From contig JAZLLT010000083.1 in NCBI GenBank assembly GCA_045598325.1, positions 1 through 54,553 on the forward strand: 54,553 nt of DNA, given 5' to 3'. The DNA is from RUG14130 sp045598325 (GTDB lineage: Bacteria; Bacillota; Clostridia; Christensenellales; Aristaeellaceae). This document shows, piece by piece, positions 8,546-16,834 of this stretch; positions within the stretch are counted from its first letter, which is position 1, and each line of letters begins with the position of its first letter. The notes beneath the pieces were generated by a model. The model ran no database searches and was not told where the DNA came from. It worked only from the letters and a program-made list of their open reading frames with translations. The translations under genes and the position numbers were made by a program.

Positions 8546-9427
8546 TTTTCCGACGGCTTTGCGCAATAAAGCGGTGAGTTCTTTCCGCACTTCTCCGTTG
8601 CTTTCGGGGTCGCGGTTCACTTCCCACAGGCGCTTGAGATCGAGGGCGCGGAGCCGCTCCTCCTCCGTGATGTGCCCGTGGCGCACCTCGCTCTTCAACC
8701 ACATTTCGCAGGAGCCGATCCAGTCCTCGTCGCAACCCACATCCTCGGGGCAGCGCTCGATCTTGGTGATATCAAGGCGGTCGTAGTACAGGCGGCAGGC
8801 GGCTGTTTCGGGCGTAGTTCCCGCGCCCGTGCGCACCTCGAACACCGGGTCGATGGCGAGCACGCCGTAGCCTGCGAGAGCGCCGTGTTCGTTTTCTTCC
8901 ACGAGGGACTTATGGACGCTCGCGCCGACGATCTCACAGATGTAGTTGGTCCAGCGCGCGCCAAGTTTGTGGCTGTACAGCACCTTCGCTTCAAGATTGA
9001 TGGGGCACTCCGCGATACCGCAGGGACGCACTTTCCGGGAGGACAGGGGCGTGCAGCCCATCACATCGATCTCGCTGATGCCCTTGGGTACGGGACAGCC
9101 CGCGATCCAACTTTCACGGATCATATTGCTTCCGAAATAACTGATGACGCATTCCGGCACCTCCCGCAGGTTGGCGTAGCCCTGCTTGATGCCGTCTTTC
9201 CAACCGTTTTCACTCAGGTCCCACTCGTCCGCGTCCGTGTGGAGGTTGGACAGGGTGAAGGAGAAAAAGTTGTGCCCGATCTGGCTTCCCATGGTGACGG
9301 GCGTGGTGTTCATGTTTCCGAAGCGGTCGCAGGTGGTGACGAAATAGGCGATCTGCGGCGGCTGGATGAAGCGGTGGTGAAGACCGTTCAGTTCACCGTT
9401 TTCGCAGGAATAGCGGATGATGTCCAT
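8543..9427 (-). CDS. Flavin-reductase-like protein (FMN-binding split barrel)
   Basis: 294 residues from the ATG at 9427, which has AGGAGG seven bases upstream; a further six codons upstream are unlikely to be used. The first 200 residues fit the flavin reductase / DIM6-NTAB split-barrel fold: FVTTCDRFGNMNTTPVTMGS (near 30), NLREVPECVISYF, and KLGARWTNYICEIVGASVHK. The last 90 residues are extra and hold two cysteines, with no motif I know. Family members bind FMN and reduce flavin or act as small oxidoreductases; the substrate here is unknown. It has its own promoter and runs against the UroD-family gene. Confidence 0.7.
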   Translation of the reverse strand: MDIIRYSCENGELNGLHHRFIQPPQIAYFVTTCDRFGNMNTTPVTMGSQIGHNFFSFTLSNLHTDADEWDLSENGWKDGIKQGYANLREVPECVISYFGSNMIRESWIAGCPVPKGISEIDVMGCTPLSSRKVRPCGIAECPINLEAKVLYSHKLGARWTNYICEIVGASVHKSLVEENEHGALAGYGVLAIDPVFEVRTGAGTTPETAACRLYYDRLDITKIERCPEDVGCDEDWIGSCEMWLKSEVRHGHITEEERLRALDLKRLWEVNRDPESNGEVRKELTALLRKAVGK

Positions 9428-9456
9428 GGCGGCGCCTCCTGTCATTGTTTGTCCAT

Positions 9457-9485
9457 ACTTTATTCCCTCTTTCTGCGTTTGTCAA
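9457..9485 (-). promoter_or_regulatory. Sigma-A promoter for the flavin-reductase-like gene
   Basis: On the minus strand TTGACA (9485-9480) and TAAAGT (9462-9457) are 17 bases apart, 29 bases before the ATG at 9427. Confidence 0.7.
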
Positions 9486-9519
9486 GCCGAAATACAGTAA
9501 AATTTCTCCGTTTGTACAA

Positions 9520-9548
9520 TTGCTGTACACGCTTCGGGCGGGTATCAT
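9520..9548 (+). promoter_or_regulatory. Possible promoter for the PTPS/QueD-like gene
   Basis: TTGCTG (9520-9525) and TATCAT (9543-9548) are 17 bases apart. It diverges from the promoter at 9457-9485. Confidence 0.45.
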
Positions 9549-9606
9549 TTGCGGTGTCGGAAGGCGGAAACCGCCGAGATCACACCGGCAATGAAAGAGG
9601 TAAATT

Positions 9607-10170
9607 ATGAGAAGCATCACCACTTTTTCCATCCAGTACGCGCACCGCTTTTACGGATTTTGCGGCGAGGCGCTGTATCTGCACGGCCACACGGGCATCC
9701 TCACCATCGAGGTGGAGGACAGCGTAAACGAGGGCGTCAACATGGTCTTTCCCTGCAATGAGATCCAGAAGACTGCCTGGAGCGTCCTCAAAAACTTCGA
9801 CCATGCCCTCATCCTGCGTCGGGACGACCCGCTGCTGCCCGCGGTGCTTACCGTCTATGAGCAGCAGGGCATCAAAGACGGTCATCCCCAGAACACCATG
9901 AAGGGCGCGGCGTTCAAGACGGACCTGGCCTGCGCCTATCCCGACTGCCGCCTCGTGGTCACGAAGGAGACCATGACCGTGGAGGGATTCATCAAAATCG
10001 TGTATGACCTTTTGAAAGACAAACTGAATATTGCAAAGATCACCTTTACCAGCGGTGCCAACGCGGCTAGTCAGGAGTATGAAGTCTGCGGAAGCGTGGA
10101 CCGCTGCCCGAAGTGCGGCATCGCGATGAATGAGCATGGTGTCTGCCCGAAGTGCGGATACCGGAAATAG
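9607..10170 (+). CDS. 6-carboxytetrahydropterin synthase-like (PTPS family) with C-terminal zinc ribbon
   Basis: 187 residues. The pterin synthase core shows the three zinc histidines (H13 in YAHRF, H26 and H28 in LHGHTG) and the FDHALIL segment. QueD makes 6-carboxytetrahydropterin for queuosine from dihydroneopterin triphosphate. Two things are odd. The catalytic Cys normally sits four residues before HGH (CxxxHGH), but here that position is Ala23, and the nearest cysteine is C19. The protein also ends with a zinc ribbon, CPKCG-x9-CPKCG (C167, C170, C180, C183), absent from ordinary QueD. AGAGGT precedes the ATG by five bases. No queC, queE or queF is adjacent. I call the family, not the exact reaction. 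Confidence 0.75.
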   Translation: MRSITTFSIQYAHRFYGFCGEALYLHGHTGILTIEVEDSVNEGVNMVFPCNEIQKTAWSVLKNFDHALILRRDDPLLPAVLTVYEQQGIKDGHPQNTMKGAAFKTDLACAYPDCRLVVTKETMTVEGFIKIVYDLLKDKLNIAKITFTSGANAASQEYEVCGSVDRCPKCGIAMNEHGVCPKCGYRK

Positions 10171-10184
10171 GCGTGTAAGCGCCG

Positions 10185-10211
10185 CGGCGGGGGAAACCCC
10201 GCCGTTTTTTT
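10185..10211 (+). terminator. Terminator of the PTPS/QueD-like gene
   Basis: The stem CGGCGGGG / CCCCGCCG closes a GAAA loop and is followed by seven T. Confidence 0.85.
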
Positions 10212-10233
10212 CGTGGAATTTTACCCGAAACTA

Positions 10234-10261
10234 TTGCAAAATTCTTAAATATATGTATAAT
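10234..10261 (+). promoter_or_regulatory. Promoter for the small membrane protein
   Basis: TTGCAA (10234-10239) and TATAAT (10256-10261) are 16 bases apart in an AT-rich patch. Confidence 0.6.
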
Positions 10262-10345
10262 ATATGACACAGACTCGGCGCGGTATGGTGATCACAGGTC
10301 TGTACCGCACCAAAGTAGAAAGTGAATTCTGGAAGGAGCTATCAT

Positions 10346-10783
10346 ATGGAACAGTTTATGGAAAAAGTCAAGGCGGCTATGGATAAGTTCATCGCGAAGG
10401 CCAAGGTGATGATTGAGAGCGCCGAGGACACCACCTATCAGTATGATCCTCAGGACATCGAGAAAAACAAGTGGCAGGGCTGGCTGTCCTATCTGGGACT
10501 TTTGAGCCTCATCCCCTTCTTCATGAATATGTACGGTTCCAAAAAGTCCGAATACGGCATGTACAACGCCAAGCAGGGTCTGAACCTTGCCATCATCGAA
10601 CTGGTCGCCATCCTCGTGCTGGACATCGTCGACGGTCTGCCTCTCATCGGCTGGATTTTCGTCATCGCCGGCTGGCTCGTGAAAATCGCCGCCTGCATCC
10701 TGTCCATCATCGGCATCGTGAATGTCTGCAACGGCAAAGCCAAGGAATTGCCCTTCATCGGCAAGATCAAGATCATCAAGTAA
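10346..10783 (+). CDS. Small integral membrane protein, DUF4870-like
   Basis: 145 residues from the ATG at 10346 (GGAG seven bases upstream; an in-frame start eight codons earlier lacks an RBS). A charged helical N-terminus (about 1-45, rich in Lys and Glu) is followed by three hydrophobic segments at roughly 48-62, 78-95 and 98-125. The KQGLNLAIIELV segment matches the layout of DUF4870/Tic20-like proteins, in which YxxKQAL is common. No function is established for these proteins. It stands alone, between its own promoter and terminator. Confidence 0.7.
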   Translation: MEQFMEKVKAAMDKFIAKAKVMIESAEDTTYQYDPQDIEKNKWQGWLSYLGLLSLIPFFMNMYGSKKSEYGMYNAKQGLNLAIIELVAILVLDIVDGLPLIGWIFVIAGWLVKIAACILSIIGIVNVCNGKAKELPFIGKIKIIK

Positions 10784-10796
10784 TATCAGTCATAAG

Positions 10797-10827
10797 AAAC
10801 CGTCCGGATTGTCCGGACGGTTTTTTT
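10797..10827. terminator. Bidirectional terminator between convergent genes
   Basis: AAACCGTCCGGA and TCCGGACGGTTT pair perfectly around TTG. T runs follow on both strands. Confidence 0.88.
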
Positions 10828-10834
10828 GTATGCC

Positions 10835-11488
10835 TTACAGGTCTATCCTCTCGAAACTTCTGACGGATGCCCTGACCGCGATGCAGGTCATCAGCGCGTA
10901 CAGCACGATCCCTCCCGCGAGCGCAGGCCACTGCACCTCGGGATGATCGAAACCGAAGGCGTTCATCGCGTCCATGCCGGGGAAGAAGTGGAGGCTCTCG
11001 GCAGCCGTGATGACGAGGAAGCAGACGATCGTATAGAGGATAAAGGGCTTTCCGAACTTGTAGGCGGTTTTGAAGTAACCGCGGACGAATACGAGGTTGT
11101 AAAGACCCATGATCACGAGGCTGAATCCCAGATACAGGGGATTGGCGTTCATGAGGGCGTTGCCCGTGTAGGCGGAGGCGTCCCGGAAGACCGTCATGCG
11201 CAGGAGGACGCAGACAGCGGAAACGAGAAAGCCCGCGGCCTCGATTATCATGACGAACAGGAACTTGCTCCTGACCACATCCTTTTTCGCGATGGGCAGG
11301 AGAGCGGAGTACAGGGTGTCGCTGCTCTCGCGGGCGGTCTGGAAAGAGTAGAAGATGCCGAGGGTCAGAAAGAAGGTGCCCACGAGGATCGGGTAGCCGG
11401 GCACGAGAGTCAGAAGACTCGACAAAATGAACCAGAAGGTGAGGGGAGAGGCGGCCAGTTTCACTTCTTTATACAGTAGTTTACGCAT
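10835..11488 (-). CDS. ABC transporter permease (ABC-2 type)
   Basis: 217 residues from the ATG at 11488, which has AGGAGG six bases upstream; the open frame runs further back but only as a shadow inside the ATPase. Six hydrophobic segments are visible, beginning with FWFILSSLLTLVPGYPILVG, in the layout of ABC-2 permeases of the YtrC/YhcI or bacteriocin-immunity type. Its first eight bases overlap the end of the ATPase gene, so the two are translationally coupled. The cargo is unknown. With an AbrB-type regulator at the head of the operon it resembles stress-induced or antibiotic-responsive exporters. Confidence 0.8.
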   Translation of the reverse strand: MRKLLYKEVKLAASPLTFWFILSSLLTLVPGYPILVGTFFLTLGIFYSFQTARESSDTLYSALLPIAKKDVVRSKFLFVMIIEAAGFLVSAVCVLLRMTVFRDASAYTGNALMNANPLYLGFSLVIMGLYNLVFVRGYFKTAYKFGKPFILYTIVCFLVITAAESLHFFPGMDAMNAFGFDHPEVQWPALAGGIVLYALMTCIAVRASVRSFERIDL

Positions 11489-12203
11489 TGCGGGCCTCCT
11501 TTTCCAGACGCAGCATGGTATCTTCGAGGGTCTCGCCGCTCTGTCCCGATTCTTCGCGGAAGGCTTTGATGCTGCCGCTCGACACGATCCTGCCATTCCT
11601 GATGTACACGATGTCATCCGCGCACTTGTCCAGGTCGCTCGTGATGTGAGTGGAGAAAAAGACGGTCATGCCGCGGCGCCTGAGTTCGGTGAACAGGTCG
11701 GTCAGTTCGTCCCTGGAGAAGGGATCGAGGCCGCTGGTGGGCTCATCGAGGATGAGCAGTTCCGCTCTGTGGGAGAGGGCGAGCAGCAGATTGACCTTCA
11801 CCTTCATGCCCTCGGAAAGTTCGTGAGGCGCTTTATTGGGGTCCAGGCTAAACAGTTTCAGGCAGGTTTCGCAGGCTTCTTCGTCCCAGTTATCGTAGAA
11901 AGTCTTTGTGACGGAGATGAGTTCACTGAGTTTCCTGCGCGGATAATAGTTGACCGCACCCGTGGAGTAGCCCACGCGCTGCTTGATGGCGGCCTCATTG
12001 CCGCTTAAGTCCATGCCGAAATAGCGGATGTCTCCGCCGTCCGGATGGATGAGGTTCAGCATCGCCTTGATGGTGGTGGTCGTGCCCGCGCCGTTTCTGC
12101 CGATGAAGCCCGTGATGCGGCCCTTTTCAAGGCTGAAACTCACATCATCCAGCAGGAAGGACGGGTACTTTTTGCTAAGCCGGTCGACCGTTAAAATGCT
12201 CAC
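11481..12203 (-). CDS. ABC transporter ATPase with altered Walker A
   Basis: 240 residues, starting at GTG (12203), which overlaps the stop of the regulator gene (GTGA). The Walker A loop reads GRNGAGTTT (35-43): the invariant lysine at 41 is Thr, which needs only one base change (AAG to ACG). The rest looks intact: LSEGM signature (129-133, a known variant in this branch), Walker B LLILDEPTSGLD (149-160) and the switch His in STHITSDLD. Loss of that Lys normally abolishes ATP hydrolysis, so the transporter may be dead or regulatory, or this may be a strain-level or sequencing error. It pairs with the permease downstream. Confidence 0.88.
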   Translation of the reverse strand: MSILTVDRLSKKYPSFLLDDVSFSLEKGRITGFIGRNGAGTTTTIKAMLNLIHPDGGDIRYFGMDLSGNEAAIKQRVGYSTGAVNYYPRRKLSELISVTKTFYDNWDEEACETCLKLFSLDPNKAPHELSEGMKVKVNLLLALSHRAELLILDEPTSGLDPFSRDELTDLFTELRRRGMTVFFSTHITSDLDKCADDIVYIRNGRIVSSGSIKAFREESGQSGETLEDTMLRLEKEARNA

Positions 12204-12415
12204 TTGTCTTCTCCTTTGAAAATGCGGTTCTGAAAGGCCTCAAACAGTTCCTTGCGGGGAATGGCGAGGCCCTGTTCGATGTCGCCCAGAATAACGAGCG
12301 TGTCGCCGCTCTTGATGTGGAACAGTTCCCGCGCCTGCTTCGGAATCACGATCTGCCCCTTTTCGCCCACGGTCGCCGTCCACGCGAATTTGCCGGAAGG
12401 AAATTTCTTCTCCAT
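12200..12415 (-). CDS. AbrB/SpoVT-type transcriptional regulator
   Basis: 71 residues from the ATG at 12415 (GGAGG five bases upstream; the frame continues 16 codons upstream but without an RBS). The swapped-hairpin DNA-binding fold is recognisable: TVGEKGQIVIPKQARELFHI followed by SGDTLVILGD. It leads the ABC operon and overlaps the ATPase start by four bases, so it very likely controls this operon. A 16-base perfect palindrome covers the -10 box of its own promoter and would be a natural operator. Confidence 0.88.
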   Translation of the reverse strand: MEKKFPSGKFAWTATVGEKGQIVIPKQARELFHIKSGDTLVILGDIEQGLAIPRKELFEAFQNRIFKGEDK

Positions 12416-12439
12416 ACCCGCCTCCATAAAGTATGATTT

Positions 12440-12477
12440 GTATAACAAATTATACCGTTTCAAGCGCGATTTGTCAA
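12440..12477 (-). promoter_or_regulatory. Consensus promoter with palindromic operator for the AbrB-ABC operon
   Basis: On the minus strand TTGACA (12477-12472) and TATAAT (12454-12449) are exactly 17 bases apart. The palindrome GTATAA-4-TTATAC (12440-12455) covers the -10 box. A protein bound there would block transcription; the operon's own AbrB-type protein is the obvious candidate, by inference. Confidence 0.75.
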
Positions 12478-12482
12478 GAGAA

Positions 12483-12507
12483 CCCCCGTCCGTATTTCGG
12501 ACGGGGG
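12483..12507. terminator. Perfect hairpin upstream of the AbrB operon
   Basis: CCCCCGTCCG and CGGACGGGGG pair around TATTT. There is no T run, so termination is uncertain; it insulates the spacer beyond the AbrB promoter. Confidence 0.4.
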
Positions 12508-12584
12508 TATGTATTAATGAGGTATCTGTCTCATTTACTATATGCTGTATGCCGCTTTCTTCTCAAAGGGAAGGATTTCCGGTA

Positions 12585-12657
12585 CGCGGGCGGATATCAT
12601 CCGCCCCTACGGGGCCACATTTGGCGGTATCCGTAGGGGCGGCAATTTGCCGCCCGC
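12585..12657. repeat. Inverted pair of REP-like palindromes
   Basis: One copy (12585-12612) reads GCGGGCGG...CCGCCCCTACGG and the other (12631-12657) is its inverse, CCGTAGGGGCGG...CCGCCCGC. Each folds on itself and the two pair with each other. Related copies lie at 26424, 26688, 26725 and 35380. Confidence 0.75.
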
Positions 12658-12692
12658 TATTATTCGGGAAGAGCGGCAGATGAGGTCGTGCC

Positions 12693-14213
12693 TTATTTCT
12701 TTCCCTCGTGCTGGTCCTTCGCCTTGTCCGCTTCCGCCGCGTTCTTTCTGGCGGCTTCCTTGTTGGCGGCCATTTCTTCTACCGTCTTCGTGTGCAGGCG
12801 GGCGGCGCCTTCGGTCACGATGGGCGGAATCAGCGTGCCTTCCGCTTCCGCTTTCGCCCAACGCTGCTTCGCCTTGGCGATTTCGTCCGCATACTGGGGC
12901 AGCCACTGCTCCTGGGCGATGAGCATCTCGTCCACCATCTGCCAGATCTCGCCGGTGTTGCAGACAGCGCCGACCAGCGGGTCCATCATCATGGCCTGAC
13001 GGAGGAGGTTGATGTCCGCGTGGGCACCCGCTTCCACGGCGAGGCGCTGCACGGTGATATTGCTCATGCACATGGCGGCACAGCCCAGAGGCAGGTCGCC
13101 GATGGAGGGCATGTTGATGCCGAAGCGGTCTACGAAGCCGGGCGCCTCGACGATGCAGTCATCGGGCAGGTTGGTGATGGTGCCGTTGTTCACGCGGTTG
13201 AAGTGTCCGCGGTAGACGCGGCCGGTCTCCATAGCTTCGATGATGTAGCTGCCGTGCTCACGGCTGCGCTTGTCATAGATGAACTCGCGGGGCGGCTCCT
13301 TCATCCAGTTCGGGAAGTCGGTCTCGAACCAGTTGCGGCCTTCGGTGCACACGCGCAGATAGCCGCCGGTCTCACCGTTGATCCAACTGGAGAGGTCGAT
13401 CCAGTCCTTGATTTCGCCTACGCGCTTCCTGTACCACGGCACATACTCGGACAGGTGGCCGTTGGATTCGGTGCTGAAGTAGCCCATGCGCTTCATGATG
13501 TCGATGCGGACCTTTTCGGTGATGGGCAGGGTGGGATGCTTTTCGAAGGCTTCGAGCAACTCTTCCCCGCTCACATCCACGCCGCGCTTCTTGACGGACA
13601 CATACCAGGTCATGTGGTTGATGCCCGCGCAGACGATGTCCACATCCTTGAGGTCGCAGCCCAACGCGTTGGCGATGGTCTGATGACCGCCCTGCACGCC
13701 GTGGCAGAGGCCCACGCAGTTCACCTTGCCGTACTTGTTAGCGTACCAGGTGACCATGGCGTTGGGATTACTGTAGTTGAGCAGCAGGCAGTTGGGGTCT
13801 GCCACCTCGCGGATATCCTTGCAGAGACCTTCGAGGAAGGCGATGTCGCGCTGGGCATACATGATGCCGCCCGCGCAGAGAGTGTCGCCCACGCACTGGT
13901 CCACGCCGTACTTGAGCGGGATCTCAACATCCAGTTTGAAGGCATCCAACACGCCGATGCGCACGCAGTTGATGACATACTTCGCGCCCGCGAGGGCTTC
14001 GCGGCGGTCGAGCGTGGGCTTGATTTTGACGGTCAGCCCGTTGTGCTCGATGTCCCGCTGGCAGAGCTGATAGACCATATCGAGGTTGTGCTCGTTTATG
14101 TCCATGAAGGCGATCTCGCTGTTTTGCAGTTCCCTGACCGACAGGATGTCGGAAAGGAGACCGCGGGTAAATCCGATGGAACCGGCGCCGATGAACGCGA
14201 TTTTGCAGGGCAT
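12693..14213 (-). CDS. GH4 glycosidase, alpha-galactosidase (MelA) type
   Basis: 506 residues from the ATG at 14213 (GGAGG seven bases upstream). GH4 enzymes use NAD and a divalent metal and cleave glycosides through oxidation at C3. The N-terminal Rossmann motif is IAFIGAGSIGFTRGLL. LLNYSNPNAM, the Cys of CVGLCHGVQG (C170) and His200 in INHMTWY are the family's metal and substrate residues. The CHG version points to unphosphorylated alpha-galactosides (MelA/AglA) more than to 6-phospho substrates, an inference. The last 35 residues are a charged Lys/Glu/Ala-rich tail that looks dispensable. No signal peptide is present, so it acts on imported sugars. It follows the GH3 gene in the same direction. 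Confidence 0.92.
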   Translation of the reverse strand: MPCKIAFIGAGSIGFTRGLLSDILSVRELQNSEIAFMDINEHNLDMVYQLCQRDIEHNGLTVKIKPTLDRREALAGAKYVINCVRIGVLDAFKLDVEIPLKYGVDQCVGDTLCAGGIMYAQRDIAFLEGLCKDIREVADPNCLLLNYSNPNAMVTWYANKYGKVNCVGLCHGVQGGHQTIANALGCDLKDVDIVCAGINHMTWYVSVKKRGVDVSGEELLEAFEKHPTLPITEKVRIDIMKRMGYFSTESNGHLSEYVPWYRKRVGEIKDWIDLSSWINGETGGYLRVCTEGRNWFETDFPNWMKEPPREFIYDKRSREHGSYIIEAMETGRVYRGHFNRVNNGTITNLPDDCIVEAPGFVDRFGINMPSIGDLPLGCAAMCMSNITVQRLAVEAGAHADINLLRQAMMMDPLVGAVCNTGEIWQMVDEMLIAQEQWLPQYADEIAKAKQRWAKAEAEGTLIPPIVTEGAARLHTKTVEEMAANKEAARKNAAEADKAKDQHEGKK

Positions 14214-14277
14214 ATGATTACCTCCCAAGATTCAGGAATTTGAGATTCGATTTACAGGATAACCGCAGGCAAATCCT

Positions 14278-14402
14278 CTTGCCTTTCCCGCTCCGAGGAG
14301 AAGGTGCCGCCGTCGCAGGCGGCAGAGGAGGAGCGTTTACATGGTATTGCCGGATATGCTCCTCATCAGTCACGGCTTCCACTCGAGGAGGGGAAGCCAA
14401 GG
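14278..14402. repeat. MITE-like inverted-repeat element
   Basis: The outer arms (CTTGCCTTTCCC... at 14278 and ...GGGGAAGCCAAG ending at 14401) are imperfect inverted repeats. Inner arms GAGGAGC and GCTCCTC also pair. It fills the 191-base gap between the GH3 and GH4 genes and contains no gene. Confidence 0.55.
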
Positions 14403-14404
14403 AG

Positions 14405-16810
14405 TTACGACAGAGATCTCAGATTCACGATGAACTTCACCACATTCACCGCGCACTGCTGGGCTTCCGCGATGTCCACGCCGCCCATATCATTGATGGA
14501 CGGTACGAGGGTCCGCTCGCTCACCTCACCCGGCATCAGCACATCCACCTGCGCGCGGATGCGGTTGGCGTCATTCCGGATATCGGGGAATTCGGGGTTC
14601 GCGGCTTCCTGCATCCACCAGTCGGTGATGACGAGACCCTTGTAACCCCATTCGTTCCTGAGGATACCCGTGCACAACTCCCAATGATAGTGGCTCCAGA
14701 CGCCGTTCACTTTGTTGTAACTGCTCATGAGGCAGAGGGGCTTCGCCTCGGTGACCGCGATCTCAAAGCCGCGCAGGTAAATGTCGCGCAGCGCTCGCTC
14801 GCTCACGCGGGAATCGTGCTTGTTGCGGTTGGTCTCCTGATTGTTGCAGGCAAAGTGCTTGGGGCAGGCGGACGCGCCGCTCGCCTGGATACCGCGGATC
14901 ACCGCCGCGGCGGTCTTGCCCGTCAGGAACGGGTCTTCGGAGTAATATTCGAAATTGCGGCCGCAGAGAGGATCGCGGTGGATGTTCATGCCGGGTCCCA
15001 GCAGCACATTGGTGCCGCGAAGGGACATTTCCTTTCCGAGCAGGGTGTAGAGTTCCGTGATGCCCTCGGGGTCGAAACTGCTGGCGAGCGCCGTACCGCA
15101 GGGGAGGAGGGAGCAGGCGTCCTTGAGCCTGATGCCGGAAGGTCCGTCCGTGGTCACGATGACGGGCACGCCCTTTTTGCGCAGTCCTTCCGTGACGCCG
15201 CCGATGATGCCCGCGTTGCCTGCGGGACCGAAGGCGCTGTTCATTTTGCCCTCGCCGTGGGTGATGTCATCGAGTTCCTCTTTCGTGAGAGACGACACGA
15301 AATTTTCCGCCGATACCTCGCCCGAAAGCACCCTGTCAAAAGTATATTCACAGCCTGCCGCGGGGATCTGGTCGGGGAGGTTATCGAGGATCTCCTTTTT
15401 CAGATCCTTCTGCCTGACGGGCACATCCTCGTACGCGGGAACGCCGCCCTTGTTCACGAGGCGTCTGAAGCCGCATCCGGGGCGGACGGCGCACTGCTCG
15501 GAGAGGGTCTTGACGACTTCGGTCTCCGCCTTTTCAAGGCGCAGTACCTCGCGTGCTTCCCGCACATTACCGCCGATAAAAACGGCGTAGGAGCCCGCTT
15601 CCAGCACGCGGCAGGACCTGTGTCCCGTGACGCCGCTGTCATCGTAGGGCGCGAAGGCGGTGAGGTCGATGCGGATGGTCAGGGTCTCGCTTTCGCCGGG
15701 GGCGAGTTCTTTGGTTTTCTGAAAGCCCGCGAGGATGCGGGCGGGATTGCCGAGTTTTCCATTCGGGAAAGACAGATAGGCGAGCACCGTTTCGCGCCCC
15801 GCCCGGTCGCCCGCGTTGGTGGCCGTGCAGGTGACGGTGATGCCGTTTCCGCTTACTGCCGCGGAGGCGTCCTTTTTGAAGTTCGTATAGGAAAGTCCGT
15901 ATCCGAAGGGCCATAGCACCTTATCCTTGGCGAAGGTCTCGAAGAAGCGGTAGCCCACATAGATGTCTTCGGTGTACTCGTTATACTCCTTGCCGCCGAA
16001 ATGCGCCGCGGAGGGATAGTCTTCATAGGTGAGGGCGACGGTGTCGGTCAGGCGGGCGGAGGGGTTCACCCTACCCGTCAGGATGTCGGTCAGAGCATAG
16101 CCGCTCTCCATGCCGCCCTGCCACGCGTAGACGATGGAGGTGAGTTTATCCCCGAACTCGCGGGTCCAGCCCATGTCGATGATGTTGCCGCAGTCCATGA
16201 CCACGCAGACTTTGGCAAAGCACGCGGTCACCATGCGGAGCATGCGCTTTTCGGCGTCCGTCAGATAGTAACTGCCTTTTTTCAGGATGTTTTCGCGGCT
16301 CTCGCCTGCGGCGCGGCCGATGACCACGAGTGCCATGTCATTTCGGGACGCGGCGTCCGATACATCCCCGCGCCTCAAACGCATCTCGGGATTGCTCATG
16401 GGCCAGTGTCCCCAGTAGCCTTCGTCGGGTACATTCTTGGGAAGAGCGCACCACGCGGCGTACTTGTCCGCCAGGGCGGTATCAAACTTCACGCCCGCGT
16501 CCCGAAGCCCGTCCATGAGCGTGGAGCGGTAGGGGGTCACCACATCGCCGCCGGAACCATAGCCGACGGTAAAGTAGTTGACCGCGCTGCGCCCGAAGAC
16601 GGCGACCTTCGTGTCCTTTCCGATGGGCAGGAGCCCGCCTTCGTTTTTGATTAGCACGATGCCGTCCGCCGCCATTTTCCGCGCGGCGGGCAGAATCTCG
16701 GGCAGCGCCAACCCGGTCTGCAAAATCCCCTGATTGAGTTCCTGCTCGAGCCCCGTGGTCTCGTGCTTTTTCTTGTAGGACGCGATGAGTTTGCTGATGA
16801 ATTTGTTCAT
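14405..16810 (-). CDS. GH3 beta-glycosidase with swapped domain order
   Basis: 801 residues. In this enzyme the alpha/beta sandwich domain comes first (AADGIVLIKNEGGLLPI near residue 50, then GYGSGGDV), followed by a fibronectin-III-like domain (about 320-420). The TIM barrel comes last, carrying GPGMNIHRDPLCGRNFEYYS, ASACPKHFACN and the nucleophile Asp730 in LVITDWW. This permuted order is known from some ruminal Clostridia beta-glucosidases. There is no signal peptide, so it would act on imported oligosaccharides. The ATG at 16810 is preferred to the one three codons upstream because AGGAT then lies at a normal distance. It lies 24 bases after a lipoprotein-like gene and ahead of the GH4 gene. 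Confidence 0.92.
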   Translation of the reverse strand: MNKFISKLIASYKKKHETTGLEQELNQGILQTGLALPEILPAARKMAADGIVLIKNEGGLLPIGKDTKVAVFGRSAVNYFTVGYGSGGDVVTPYRSTLMDGLRDAGVKFDTALADKYAAWCALPKNVPDEGYWGHWPMSNPEMRLRRGDVSDAASRNDMALVVIGRAAGESRENILKKGSYYLTDAEKRMLRMVTACFAKVCVVMDCGNIIDMGWTREFGDKLTSIVYAWQGGMESGYALTDILTGRVNPSARLTDTVALTYEDYPSAAHFGGKEYNEYTEDIYVGYRFFETFAKDKVLWPFGYGLSYTNFKKDASAAVSGNGITVTCTATNAGDRAGRETVLAYLSFPNGKLGNPARILAGFQKTKELAPGESETLTIRIDLTAFAPYDDSGVTGHRSCRVLEAGSYAVFIGGNVREAREVLRLEKAETEVVKTLSEQCAVRPGCGFRRLVNKGGVPAYEDVPVRQKDLKKEILDNLPDQIPAAGCEYTFDRVLSGEVSAENFVSSLTKEELDDITHGEGKMNSAFGPAGNAGIIGGVTEGLRKKGVPVIVTTDGPSGIRLKDACSLLPCGTALASSFDPEGITELYTLLGKEMSLRGTNVLLGPGMNIHRDPLCGRNFEYYSEDPFLTGKTAAAVIRGIQASGASACPKHFACNNQETNRNKHDSRVSERALRDIYLRGFEIAVTEAKPLCLMSSYNKVNGVWSHYHWELCTGILRNEWGYKGLVITDWWMQEAANPEFPDIRNDANRIRAQVDVLMPGEVSERTLVPSINDMGGVDIAEAQQCAVNVVKFIVNLRSLS

Positions 16811-16834
16811 GAAAATCATCCTTTCGGAAAATAA

